Source: Vampirovibrionales bacterium
Lineage (GTDB): Bacteria > Cyanobacteriota > Vampirovibrionia > Vampirovibrionales > Vampirovibrionaceae
DNA: 64,000 nucleotides
Direction of reading: 5' to 3'
Assembly: GCA_029262635.1 (NCBI GenBank)
Contig: JAJCZA010000029.1
Span: forward strand, 93,938-157,937
Shown piece after piece: positions 16,424-25,712 of this stretch; the first letter of the stretch is position 1; each line of letters starts with the position of its first letter. The translations under genes were made by a program, and so were the position numbers. The notes beneath the pieces were generated by a model that was given only the letters and a program-made list of their open reading frames with translations, had not been told where the DNA came from and did no database searches.

Positions 16424-17560
16424 GTGAAATTTTTACGTAATCTTCCTACACAAACCCGCCGGGACGCTTGGGTTGAAGTGGATTTGGATGCGATTGAGCA
16501 TAACGCATGTGTTATACGGAAGACCATTCCACGCTCAGTTGATTTAATGGCGGTTATCAAGGCTGATGCATATGGGCATGGGGCTGTCATGATTATTCCA
16601 ACACTGGAAGCTTCTGGTGTTTCAATAGTTGGTGTAGCGGCCATTGATGAAGCCATCCAGATCCGGCAAGCTGGGCTGGAAATTCCCATTCTTGTTATTG
16701 GCGCTGTACCCGATTGGGCGGTTCAGATGGCAATAGAACAAGATATTCAGTTGACGGTATTTGCTCCTAACCATTTGGATAGTTTAAAAAAAGTCTATGA
16801 ATTGACTCAAAAGCCGGCCAAAGTTCATATTAAAGTAGATACAGGGATGCACCGTATTGGTATTCATTGGCAGGAGGCCGAGGCATTTATCAAGGCTTGC
16901 GAAAGCCTGCCCTTTATTCAAATTGAAGGGGTTTTCAGTCATTTGGCTTCCGCTAATGATGTAACTTTTACCCACACTCAGCGTCAGCGATTTCAGCAAG
17001 TTTTAGAGGGCTTGGACACCCTTCCTCCCCACATTCACTTGGCTAATTCAGCAGGTGCACTTACATTTCCTGAGACACATTATAATTTGGTACGCTTAGG
17101 AATTGCTTTTCTGGGCTATGGGGTACCAAAAGCTCTGAACCTAACTCCTGCCCTTAGTTTGAAAGGACGAATTGTTCACCTCTACGACCTTCAGCCCGGT
17201 GAAGGGGTTAGCTATGATCAGAGCTATAAAAATACCGGAGACTCTTCCAAGAAGCTGGCTGTTTTACCTATTGGTTACGCTGACGGGATTTTTCGAGCCC
17301 TTTCTAATCAAATGGAAGCACTGGTTCAGGGGCATCGAGTACGGCAGGTAGGCTATATCACCATGGATCAAATGATGTTTGACGTAACGGATGTTCCAGA
17401 TCTTTCTGTCGGTGAGACCATGACCGTTATTGGCAAAGACAGTGGGGAATGTATATCACTCTCTGAGTGGGCAGGAATATTAGGTACCGTTGAATATGAA
17501 CTGATGTGTGCGCTTCGGGTTCGCTTGCCTAAAATCTATACACGGACTGGAGGTGTCTAG
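16424..17560 (+). CDS. alr: Alanine racemase
   Basis: A 378-residue fold-III PLP enzyme making D-alanine for peptidoglycan. The PLP lysine is K46 in AVIKADAYGHG. Other blocks are KVDTGMHRIG, FSHLASAND, the GEGVSYDQSYK region, PIGYADGIFR and the second catalytic-site segment VGYITMDQMMFDVTD. Length is normal. Stand-alone gene, starting ATG near GTCTTACTGTGAAATT (an alternative GTG start is close by). Divergent from the oxidoreductase. Confidence 0.95.
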   Translation: MKFLRNLPTQTRRDAWVEVDLDAIEHNACVIRKTIPRSVDLMAVIKADAYGHGAVMIIPTLEASGVSIVGVAAIDEAIQIRQAGLEIPILVIGAVPDWAVQMAIEQDIQLTVFAPNHLDSLKKVYELTQKPAKVHIKVDTGMHRIGIHWQEAEAFIKACESLPFIQIEGVFSHLASANDVTFTHTQRQRFQQVLEGLDTLPPHIHLANSAGALTFPETHYNLVRLGIAFLGYGVPKALNLTPALSLKGRIVHLYDLQPGEGVSYDQSYKNTGDSSKKLAVLPIGYADGIFRALSNQMEALVQGHRVRQVGYITMDQMMFDVTDVPDLSVGETMTVIGKDSGECISLSEWAGILGTVEYELMCALRVRLPKIYTRTGGV

Positions 17561-17716
17561 TCTTGTCACCTAAAAACGCAAGAAGCACATTTTCAGGATG
17601 AGCGGGTTTATTTAGGTAGATCCTCAATATTTTGTTTGTTTCGTGATAAAACAAATTTTTGAATCCATATTTACCTCTTTTTAAAGCAATAGTTTTGGGA
17701 AAGGCCAACCGCTTTA

Positions 17717-20700
17717 ATGACTTCGCTTCCTTCACATCCTCCTGCTAAAGGTTTTGGTCAACCCCTTTTTTCGGGTTACAGACTTCAGCCTGATGGGAAA
17801 GCTTCGCTATTTTTGCCGGGTTTTTATAATAAAGAGGCTAAGTCCGAGTATCAGGTAACCGTTAAAAACAGGGCAGGGGATGTGTTTAATCTGGTCAGAA
17901 AGGGAGATTACTGGATTACCAAAGCCAAAGATCGATTTTCTCCTGGTGATGCCTATCAATTCATGGTGGAGTGGTTGAACCCTGAAAATCAAAAAAAAGT
18001 TCAGATACCCGTACTTGATCATGTGGAAACGGTTGTTGATAAAGAAACAGGTGAATCTTTTAATCAAATATCATCTTTAGAGGCTTCTGCCCCATCACAA
18101 GTTGATATTATTGCTAAATTACCCTTAGACCGATGGGATAAAAGCTTAACGGTTTTAAAACTCCCTCAAAAATCTCTGGAAGAAGGCTCTGAAAAGCTTC
18201 CCACTCTTTTTGAAGTGATTGAAGGGCTAAAAACATCAGGTGTTTCCGGTATTGCTTTAAGCCCATTTAGCGAGAGTCATTCAGGAGAAATGAGTCGCTT
18301 TCTGGTCGATGATCCGTATGTGTTAAACCCTCTTCTGGCTAAAGAAGGGGCGTTAAAAGAACTGCTGGTTTCGAGCATTAAGGATAATACCCGATTTTTC
18401 GCCTCAGGGATCTTTACAAACCAAGGGATAGCTGGGGTTCAGTACCAAGCAAATATTAAACACCAATACCGCTCTCCTTTTTGGAACTGGTTCCTCTTTC
18501 CTGAATCGCGGAGAGCAAAAAGTAAGGAAGGGCCTTACGCTTACCCTGATGAGGCTGAGAAAGCCAAAATGGCGTTGGGGTTTTTACCGTTTCAGAATAC
18601 AAGCGATTTTGAACAGTTTGATTATCAGATTATTAACGATCCAACGGATGAGCCTGAAGAGATAAAAGGGTTTAAGAAGCCGGTTTATGTTGAGTTTTAC
18701 AATCCTTTGATCGGGAAGGAAGGGGTTGAGGAGGAATATGAAAAACAAGGGAAAAAGCTGTTTGATTTCAAGTGGCGAATGGAAATATCCCCTGAAGAAC
18801 TTGCAGCTCATCGAAGTGAACTTTTGGAAATAGAAAAAGAGATGGGGCGTCCGGCTACTCCTATGGAGCGAAAAGCGGTTTTTCTGGAATGGAAGCGTTT
18901 TAAAATCGTAACGCCTTATTACGATAAATCCGCTGAGAAGTGGCGAACCAATCCGATGGTCGCCAAGCTAAATATTAAAAATCCAGAGGTCGTTGACCAT
19001 ATTACTCAAGGGTTTCTTCACTGGACTCACCGGGCTCAAAATATTTATGCCGATCACATGGCTCGGACTCTTTCAGAAGCGGCAAAAAACGATAAAAAAG
19101 TGAATTGGCCTTTATTAATAAAACAATTGGGCTATGAGGTTCCTGGCTATACAGAGAAGGAGCTTTTCTCCGAATTTTTAAAATCAGAAAAAACATCTGT
19201 AAAGCCGGAAGAAACGGTTTCAACGTTGGCGACTGCGATTATTCAAGATTATCCGGTGTTTACGCTTCCTTTTCCCACACATTTTAAACAGATTTTAACG
19301 GCACCCAACTTTCAGAAATATCTGATGGAGGAGCCTAAAAGTTTCTGGCCTCAGTTTTTTATGCAGATATTTAAGCCTATTATCTCGCTGTTCAGAAAAA
19401 TCCCGGTTGTTGATCGATTTTTTAACGGGTTAGAACAGAGCTCGCTATTTACATCCGTGCCTTTTCATATTCATTTAAAAGATAAATTAACAGAAGTCAT
19501 GAATGGGCTTTCAAAAGAGGCAAAAGAAAAACTGAATAATCCAGATTTCTCAGGCATTATGGCAGAGGAGTTAAGCCAGTTTTTTTATCTTCATTTATTG
19601 ACAGGACAAGAAAAAATTGATGCCAAAAACGTTGAAATTGGTTTGTATGAAACGCTAAGCGACCATGTATTGGTATCTGATCCGGTATTCGGTGTTCGTC
19701 CCCTTATTGATGAAATGAAAAGTCGCCTCAAAGACATGCCTACTGAAGCGCTTGTAAAAATGATTGAGGAAAAGCTGGCTTCTTTTGATAGCCAAGCGCT
19801 TTCACTGGCTTGCTTTCTTGTTGATAAGAAAGAATTGGGGATTCATTGGCAAATGAATGATTTTGCCGATGTGATCGATCTGGATCAAATTCGAGCAAAG
19901 GAAACCCAAGATGAGCGAAATAAAGCTTACCTTTCGGCTATTGAGAGCTTAGCCGTTCCTTTTTGGAAAGAAATTAAAGATAGAATTCATAAAGTTTCAC
20001 CAAAGGCCATGCTGATTACTAATTTAAACTATGATGAAACCCTGTGTGATTGGGCGACGTTTCAGAGAGTAAAAGAAGGACTGCTTAAAAATAATATTTT
20101 TACGAGTGTTTCAACCCCGTCCAATGGTGTAAAAAATCCTGCTTCCCTATTTCATGGAGTACCTTCTTTCGATAGTATTGGCTATCAACAGAGTACACCA
20201 GATAAGTATCTCGACGATGTTCTTCACCCCATGAGTCAAACCGTATCTTCAGCTCTTTTTAAGCATCACTTAAATACCCTTCAAACAGATTTAAAAAGTA
20301 CCTTGGCTCATAATTTATTGTTCAATCCAGCTATCGCTCATATGGATAAAGCTAAGAACTGGGGATTACCCGATTACTTTAGGGAAGCGGTTCAGGAGTT
20401 TAAGCTTAAAAAATGTTTTAAGGCGCAACGGGAAGAATTAAAAATGTTAGGAGTTGAAGATGTTTCAACCCTATTGGATAACATCATCGAATCACTCGAT
20501 AGTGTTGACGAGTTGAAGGAAGGTTTCTCACCTCATACGCTAATTTATCTAGGAGGAGAGAATGAAACGGGTTCCTTAAAAGGTGCAATCCCGCTAGAAA
20601 TAAAAAAGAATTTTGTGGACGAGTTTTTGAATTTATTTACTCTCGGTTCAGAAGAGGAATTAGATAAAAATTCTCAGGGTATTGAGGATAAAGGGCAAGA

Positions 20701-21727
20701 GAAAAAAATGCTGTTTATCTTAAAAAAAGCGCTCCTCGATAGAATGGCAGAGCCGGCTACGGATCGTGCCATGCGAGCCGTTCTGGTGAATCAGTTCGAA
20801 AAACTCCCTTTAGAACAGTGGGATAACTTACTTGGGGGACTTGTTTCGAATTTACCTAAGGAGAAACAGCCCATTTATCAGGAAGCCGTTGAAAAAGCAT
20901 TTTATCAGAGTCTAAATAAAATAATTGAAGAGCAACGTTCCCGCTTTGGAAAGAAATCCATTGAGTCCGTATTGGCAATGGTCTTTGATGATCCTGTTTT
21001 TTACAAAGAGTTGATAAAAGAGCTAAAAGAAAAATCTGTTGAACCTTTTGAATTAAGCCGCTTCAAACCGTTTTTGGAGAAACTAAAAAACTCGTTATTC
21101 CATCAGACAATGAGTGAGGTTGAAGATAAGGTACTCCGTATGGTAGCCCTTGAAGCCGCTCTCCCTGGAAACCTGCTTCTGGATATTCCTGATTTATTTG
21201 CTCAAACTGGCTCGACCTGGCTAAGGAATCGAGTGGGGCGAACCGGGGAAATTAAAGCTTTTCTTAAAGATAGGATGCCTCATCCAATGGCCCGTGAATC
21301 GTTTGATAAAATTTCAAAACTGTTGCGTTTTAGAAAAAAGTATCCTGCATTGTCTCAGGGCCATTTATTTTCTCCAATAATCCACAAAAATGACACGGTT
21401 CTGCCGATTATTCGAGATGACGGAAAGAATCAGGCCGTTATGTTGATTAATACCGGAAAGCCTCAAAACAACCTAAGGCAAAACTTGTTGGGAGAAGCAG
21501 GAATCTATAGTGAAATTGAGGCTGCCCAACCCACCGTTAAAAATTACCAGCTCGATTTATCCTCACTTAGAATCTCGCCAGGAACCCAATACAAAGATGC
21601 GGAAACCGATGAACGTTTTGTTGTCCAAACAAATTTTAAACTGGTTCCTATGAACAAGAGAAAAAAAGGACTGGCTATTCAGACATATCGATTACTCATT
21701 CGGGTTAATGAGTCAGAAAACGGATAA
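17717..21727 (+). CDS. Giant protein with degenerate GH13 (alpha-amylase-like) features
   Basis: A 1336-residue protein without signal peptide. About residues 15-100 look like an N-terminal beta-sandwich, residues 165-240 resemble the start of a GH13 TIM barrel (GVSGIALSPFSES at 175), and residues 1195-1330 resemble a GH13 end: LLRFRKKYPALSQG at 1202 followed by a beta domain with AVMLINTGKP. About 900 charged, helical residues intervene. The canonical first GH13 motif (D-x-x-x-N-H) is replaced by SGIFTNQG, and I cannot find clear nucleophile and acid motifs, so it may be catalytically dead. The N-terminus carries KGFG (11-14), part of a motif shared with other proteins here. I am only moderately sure of the GH13 link. 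Confidence 0.6.
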   Translation: MTSLPSHPPAKGFGQPLFSGYRLQPDGKASLFLPGFYNKEAKSEYQVTVKNRAGDVFNLVRKGDYWITKAKDRFSPGDAYQFMVEWLNPENQKKVQIPVLDHVETVVDKETGESFNQISSLEASAPSQVDIIAKLPLDRWDKSLTVLKLPQKSLEEGSEKLPTLFEVIEGLKTSGVSGIALSPFSESHSGEMSRFLVDDPYVLNPLLAKEGALKELLVSSIKDNTRFFASGIFTNQGIAGVQYQANIKHQYRSPFWNWFLFPESRRAKSKEGPYAYPDEAEKAKMALGFLPFQNTSDFEQFDYQIINDPTDEPEEIKGFKKPVYVEFYNPLIGKEGVEEEYEKQGKKLFDFKWRMEISPEELAAHRSELLEIEKEMGRPATPMERKAVFLEWKRFKIVTPYYDKSAEKWRTNPMVAKLNIKNPEVVDHITQGFLHWTHRAQNIYADHMARTLSEAAKNDKKVNWPLLIKQLGYEVPGYTEKELFSEFLKSEKTSVKPEETVSTLATAIIQDYPVFTLPFPTHFKQILTAPNFQKYLMEEPKSFWPQFFMQIFKPIISLFRKIPVVDRFFNGLEQSSLFTSVPFHIHLKDKLTEVMNGLSKEAKEKLNNPDFSGIMAEELSQFFYLHLLTGQEKIDAKNVEIGLYETLSDHVLVSDPVFGVRPLIDEMKSRLKDMPTEALVKMIEEKLASFDSQALSLACFLVDKKELGIHWQMNDFADVIDLDQIRAKETQDERNKAYLSAIESLAVPFWKEIKDRIHKVSPKAMLITNLNYDETLCDWATFQRVKEGLLKNNIFTSVSTPSNGVKNPASLFHGVPSFDSIGYQQSTPDKYLDDVLHPMSQTVSSALFKHHLNTLQTDLKSTLAHNLLFNPAIAHMDKAKNWGLPDYFREAVQEFKLKKCFKAQREELKMLGVEDVSTLLDNIIESLDSVDELKEGFSPHTLIYLGGENETGSLKGAIPLEIKKNFVDEFLNLFTLGSEEELDKNSQGIEDKGQEKKMLFILKKALLDRMAEPATDRAMRAVLVNQFEKLPLEQWDNLLGGLVSNLPKEKQPIYQEAVEKAFYQSLNKIIEEQRSRFGKKSIESVLAMVFDDPVFYKELIKELKEKSVEPFELSRFKPFLEKLKNSLFHQTMSEVEDKVLRMVALEAALPGNLLLDIPDLFAQTGSTWLRNRVGRTGEIKAFLKDRMPHPMARESFDKISKLLRFRKKYPALSQGHLFSPIIHKNDTVLPIIRDDGKNQAVMLINTGKPQNNLRQNLLGEAGIYSEIEAAQPTVKNYQLDLSSLRISPGTQYKDAETDERFVVQTNFKLVPMNKRKKGLAIQTYRLLIRVNESENG

Positions 21728-21820
21728 ATTCTTCAATTTCCGGATTTTTCACAGAGAGCCACGGCCAGCCGGTGGTATGATAAGAAGGTATTGTTAGTTT
21801 ATGGGCTTGATGTCTACGTC

Positions 21821-22756
21821 ATGCTTCAATTGGTATTCAGGCGTTTACTTGTTGGTTTTTCTACACTGTTTGTGGTGATTAGCCTGACGTTTTTTTTGAT
21901 GCGCTTTCTGCCAGGAGGCCCCTTTGATCGGGAGCGACAAATTCCACCGGCGATTCAAGCAAACCTCGAAGCACGCTATCATCTGAACGAACCCTTATAC
22001 GTTCAGTATGGCTTGTATTTGAACGATATTTTCCATGGGGACTTAGGGCCTTCCTATAAGTATCAATCCCGTCGGGTCAATGATATTGTAGCGGAATCTT
22101 TCTGGAACTCATTTAAAATCGGGCTTAGTGCATTAATTCTTGGCACTTTGGCAGGGATTCTACTGGGCACACTGGCTGGAACCACTCAAAATCGCTTTCT
22201 GGATGGGCTTCTTTCGCTTTTTGGCATTTCCTCGCTTTCCATGCCTTCCTTTATTTTTGGCGGCATGCTGGTCCTATTGTTTGCCTTAAAGCTGAAGTGG
22301 CTTCCGGCGGCTCGGTTGGAAACCCCTTTGCATTACTTGTTGCCCGTTTGCTCTCTAGCCTTGGTTCCTTTTGCCTATGCTTTCCTGTTGGTTCGAACCA
22401 GTGTGCTGGAGACCCGCCGAAAAGGATTTGTTATGATCAAGCGAAGTTTTGGCATCAATGAAACCACGGTGGTGATGAGTCATATTTTGAGAAACTCCCT
22501 TCTGCCCCTGCTTTCTATTATGGGGCCACTGGCTGCCGCTATTGTTACTGGCTCTTTTGCCGTCGAGTTTATATTTGCTATTCCGGGTCTGGGAAAACAT
22601 TTCATTACTGCTGTGGGTAATCGGGACTATACCCTTGTTATGGGCATTACACTGGTCTTTAGTGTTATTTTGATCTTGTTCAATACGCTGACAGATGTTT
22701 TATATGGTGTACTAGATCCTCGGCTTCGGGAGTCTGCAAGAGGGGAAGGGGATTAG
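21821..22756 (+). CDS. Peptide/nickel-type ABC transporter permease (OppB/DppB-like)
   Basis: A 311-residue inner-membrane protein with about six helices. It starts MLQLVFRRLLVGFSTLFVVISLTFFLMRFLPGGPFD, the standard OppB opening. The EAA loop that docks to the ATPase is around RRKGFVMIKRSFGINE, and FAVEFIFAIPGLGKHF is the conserved block near the end. The ATG at 21821 gives the usual family N-terminus; the frame opens earlier with TTG at 21791. Seven bases separate it from the OppC-like gene. The ATPases are not in the window. Confidence 0.9.
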   Translation: MLQLVFRRLLVGFSTLFVVISLTFFLMRFLPGGPFDRERQIPPAIQANLEARYHLNEPLYVQYGLYLNDIFHGDLGPSYKYQSRRVNDIVAESFWNSFKIGLSALILGTLAGILLGTLAGTTQNRFLDGLLSLFGISSLSMPSFIFGGMLVLLFALKLKWLPAARLETPLHYLLPVCSLALVPFAYAFLLVRTSVLETRRKGFVMIKRSFGINETTVVMSHILRNSLLPLLSIMGPLAAAIVTGSFAVEFIFAIPGLGKHFITAVGNRDYTLVMGITLVFSVILILFNTLTDVLYGVLDPRLRESARGEGD

Positions 22757-22763
22757 CAAGTTT

Positions 22764-23588
22764 ATGATCCGAACGAATAACCGCTTTAAATTGACTCTAA
22801 AAATGAAGCTTTGCCTTGGTTTCTTACTTCTTATTTTGGCAATGGCTTTTTCTGAGCCCCTACTAGGGCTTGACCCCGTGTATATTCATCCCGAACAGTC
22901 CTTATTACCGCCGGGTTCTGGTGGCTATTGGTTTGGGACTGATGACCTAGGACGAGACCTCTTTGCTCGGCTGGCGGTCGGTGCCCAGATATCCTTGTTA
23001 ATTGGCTTTGCAACAGCGTTGGTGGCCGTGGTTCTGGGTACCCTTTACGGAACGTTTTCCGCTTATTTTGAAGGTCAGGTGGACACGCTAATGATGCGAA
23101 TCATTGATGTAATTTATAGTTTACCAGGGCTGATGATTGTGATCTTATTCAGCGTCTTTTTTGGACGCAGTGTCATCAGTCTGGTTCTCGCACTGGCACT
23201 TTTTAGCTGGCCAGATACGGCTCGGATTGTTCGGGGGCAAGTGCTTTCGTTGAAGCGAGAAGAATTTATTGAGGCATATCACAGTCTGGGTGGCGATGCT
23301 TTTCGACTAGCATGGCAACATTTTCTCCCCAATTTAATGGGAATGATTATTTTAACGACTGCTATGACAGTTCCCCGTGCAATTTTGACCGAATCAACTT
23401 TAAGTTTTATTGGTCTGGGAGTGGAGCCACCACAAAGCAGTTGGGGGTCATTGGCCAGCGAGGGTTGGCAACTGGTTCGGGTGGCACCGCACATGATCCT
23501 CTTTCCGGGGCTACTGATATTTACAACCATGGTGATTTTAAATATTCTGGGCGATACCCTTCGGGAGGAGTTAGAACCTCAACAGTAA
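22764..23588 (+). CDS. Peptide/nickel-type ABC transporter permease (OppC/DppC-like)
   Basis: A 274-residue second permease subunit. It has the OppC signature WFGTDDLGRDLFARLAVGAQISL near residue 55, followed by five helices and the EAA loop EEFIEAYHSLGGDAFRLAWQHFLPN. The tail (LGDTLREELEPQ) is typical, though most homologues read LGDGLRD. Together with the preceding gene it forms the membrane channel; the OppA-like binding protein is encoded 27 kb away at 50675-52324. Confidence 0.9.
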   Translation: MIRTNNRFKLTLKMKLCLGFLLLILAMAFSEPLLGLDPVYIHPEQSLLPPGSGGYWFGTDDLGRDLFARLAVGAQISLLIGFATALVAVVLGTLYGTFSAYFEGQVDTLMMRIIDVIYSLPGLMIVILFSVFFGRSVISLVLALALFSWPDTARIVRGQVLSLKREEFIEAYHSLGGDAFRLAWQHFLPNLMGMIILTTAMTVPRAILTESTLSFIGLGVEPPQSSWGSLASEGWQLVRVAPHMILFPGLLIFTTMVILNILGDTLREELEPQQ

Positions 23589-23600
23589 GGCAATAAAAGA

Positions 23601-23630
23601 AAAATCCCTCCTGTGAGCACGCAGGAGGGT
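23601..23630 (-). terminator. Rho-independent terminator of the zinc-finger gene
   Basis: Eight-base stem CCCTCCTG (23607-23614) / CAGGAGGG (23623-23630). On the minus strand it is followed by ATTTTTC, so it ends the gene at 23661-24146; a run of T is lacking on the plus strand. Confidence 0.8.
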
Positions 23631-23660
23631 GGAGCGAAATGTACTAGAGTTTTAGATCGT

Positions 23661-24146
23661 TTACCGGTAACGGTTTTCATTGTGGTTATAATCGCTGGAT
23701 ACCCGGAAGGTCGATCTTTCCCCATAGCGATTGTGTTGAATGGCCTGATTCATCACCTTCTGATGATGAGCTTTCTGGATGGCCTTCTCCTCTCCCGTTT
23801 TCTTCTCTTTAATCATCCCAGCTAATCGACTCAGGGCTTCCTGAGACGAACCGGTTCGATGATAAACCCCCTCACAAAAACGTTTAAAGATATTCTCTTC
23901 TTCGGCAAGGCATGGGTCACAAAAAGGATTGGCTGTTGCTTCAAAAACGATGCCACACCCTTCACAGTGGGACACATGATGCCCACCTAACCTGCGTAGT
24001 TGGTTGCTTTGTCCACAGAATTGGTAAATTTGCCGTACAAATTGCCAAGCTTCTTGTTGGGTTTGAAAGGGATAAGACTTTTGTCTTTTAGTATACCCTT
24101 CAGTCTGCATTAATCTGTGTTTACTCTCTTTTTTTATTATTGTCAT
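23661..24146 (-). CDS. Hypothetical protein with a C4 zinc-finger, YvyF-like
   Basis: A 161-residue protein. Two Cys pairs, CEGCG and CDPC, 14 residues apart (residues 61-78) can bind one zinc. The stretch after the second pair, LAEEENIFKRFCEGVY, resembles the flagellar-operon protein YvyF/TIGR03826, where a CPDC pair is followed by an acidic helix. No flagellar gene is nearby. The C-terminus is basic and Asn/Arg-rich (YNHNENRYR). Function unknown. Confidence 0.65.
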   Translation of the reverse strand: MTIIKKESKHRLMQTEGYTKRQKSYPFQTQQEAWQFVRQIYQFCGQSNQLRRLGGHHVSHCEGCGIVFEATANPFCDPCLAEEENIFKRFCEGVYHRTGSSQEALSRLAGMIKEKKTGEEKAIQKAHHQKVMNQAIQHNRYGERSTFRVSSDYNHNENRYR

Positions 24147-24341
24147 CTCGCTCTTTTTACCCCGTTTTTCTGATTCTTGTTATTAAAATGATTCTCTTGT
24201 TGCTTACCCGTATTATTCCCTTCCCTTCGAGCAAGCAACCTTAGCCCATGGGTCTATTTCTACATAAATAGTATAATCCCATGGGTTAACATGCCAACTC
24301 ATCAATTAACTAAAATCGTTGGTTGATTAATTCTCTATTAA

Positions 24342-24370
24342 TTCCGATTACTTGCTTCGTGGCATATAAT
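24342..24370 (+). promoter_or_regulatory. Candidate sigma-70 promoter of the antiporter gene
   Basis: A perfect TATAAT (24365-24370) lies 17 bases after TTCCGA (24342-24347, a weak -35). It stands 36 bases before the TTG start codon of the antiporter. Confidence 0.5.
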
Positions 24371-24405
24371 GGATCGAGTTATCTTTAAAATCGGAAACTT
24401 GTTGA

Positions 24406-25635
24406 TTGTCTCTTGAAACTTTTTTATTCCAGCTCATCATTATTCTGGTTATTGCCAAGGTTTTTGGTCAGATTATGCATCGACTGGGACAGCCGTTTGT
24501 TCTGGGAGAACTTCTGGGTGGCGCCCTGTTTGGTGTCTACGGACTGGGTCTGATTCAGCATTATGAATTGACCGAATTACTGGCTCAAATTGGCCTGATT
24601 ATTCTCTTGTTTGAAATCGGTCTAGAAACCGATTTGGATACTCTGATCAAGTTAGGGCCGCGTTCCATGATGGTGGCGCTAGCGGGTATTGTTCTTCCTT
24701 TTGGGGGAGGCTTCTTTTTTGCTCAGACGATGGGGTTGGAGACCCTACCTGCATTGCTTATTGGTGGCGCCTTGAGTGCTACAAGCATTGGTATTTCTAT
24801 TCGAGCTTTAGCCGAACTAGGCGAGAGTAAGAGTGTTGAAGGACAAGTGGTCTTGGGCGCCGCTCTGATTGATGACGTGGTGGGCCTGCTTATTTTGGCT
24901 ATTATCACCACCTTGGCCAGTTCCATGGGAAAGGGCGGGGAGGTTTCGCTGGACATTCTCGGATTGGTCATAACATTACTGTTCCCAATGGTAGCTGTTT
25001 TGATTGGTTCCTGGTTAGCCAAGCCGCTAATCACTTGGGTGGACCGTATGACGGTTCGAGGTGCTACAGTCATCATTTCGCTGGTTATGGCCTTTAGCTT
25101 TGCCTATGTTGCCAAGTTAATTGGTAGTTCACCTATTATTGGCGCGTTTGCCGCCGGGCTTATTCTGGCACGTACCCACCGCTCCAACGAGATTGAAACT
25201 CAGTTGAAACCTATTGCTGACTTGTTTACCCCTATTTTCTTTGTAACCATTGGCGCGTCCCTTAATATTCAACTATTAAACCCGTTTGATGCGGACAATC
25301 ATTCTATTCTGTTGATTGCCTTGGGGCTTTCATTTATCGGCTTTTTTACCAAGTTTGCCAGCGGTTTTATGTGTCGAGGCGAAGGGATTCGTCATGCTAT
25401 TATCGGTGTATCCATGGTGCCTCGAGGGGAAGTGGTTCTGATTTTTGCTAACATGGGTCTCAGTCAGGGACTTCTCTCTCCAGAATGGTTTGCTGTGCTT
25501 ATTCTCTTGATCTTTGCTACGGCGACTTCTTCGCCTTTTATTCTGAAGCAGATTTTGGGCAAGGCTTCTCAACAGCTGGATCCATCTCAGCTTAGCCTTT
25601 TAATTCCTGGCCACAGTAGTGAAGAACGGTTATAA
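24406..25635 (+). CDS. Cation:proton antiporter, CPA2 (KefB/NapA) type
   Basis: A 409-residue inner-membrane protein with about 12 helices. The N-terminal LGQPFVLGELLGGALFG is the standard CPA2 entry helix, LFEIGLETDL follows, and ALIDDVVGLLILA carries the Asp-Asp pair that binds the exchanged cation. The sequence IGASLNIQ near the end of the transporter domain is also typical. No TrkA-N (RCK) regulatory domain follows, so it is the short form. It starts with TTG at 24406, no better in-frame start being visible. It probably exchanges Na+ or K+ for protons; the ion is not certain. Confidence 0.9.
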   Translation: MSLETFLFQLIIILVIAKVFGQIMHRLGQPFVLGELLGGALFGVYGLGLIQHYELTELLAQIGLIILLFEIGLETDLDTLIKLGPRSMMVALAGIVLPFGGGFFFAQTMGLETLPALLIGGALSATSIGISIRALAELGESKSVEGQVVLGAALIDDVVGLLILAIITTLASSMGKGGEVSLDILGLVITLLFPMVAVLIGSWLAKPLITWVDRMTVRGATVIISLVMAFSFAYVAKLIGSSPIIGAFAAGLILARTHRSNEIETQLKPIADLFTPIFFVTIGASLNIQLLNPFDADNHSILLIALGLSFIGFFTKFASGFMCRGEGIRHAIIGVSMVPRGEVVLIFANMGLSQGLLSPEWFAVLILLIFATATSSPFILKQILGKASQQLDPSQLSLLIPGHSSEERL

Positions 25636-25712
25636 AAGATTGAATTGTTTTAGCGCTTAAAACCTGTTCATCAACAATAGACTCTCCTCTAAAGAAGTGG
25701 GATGATAAGGGC

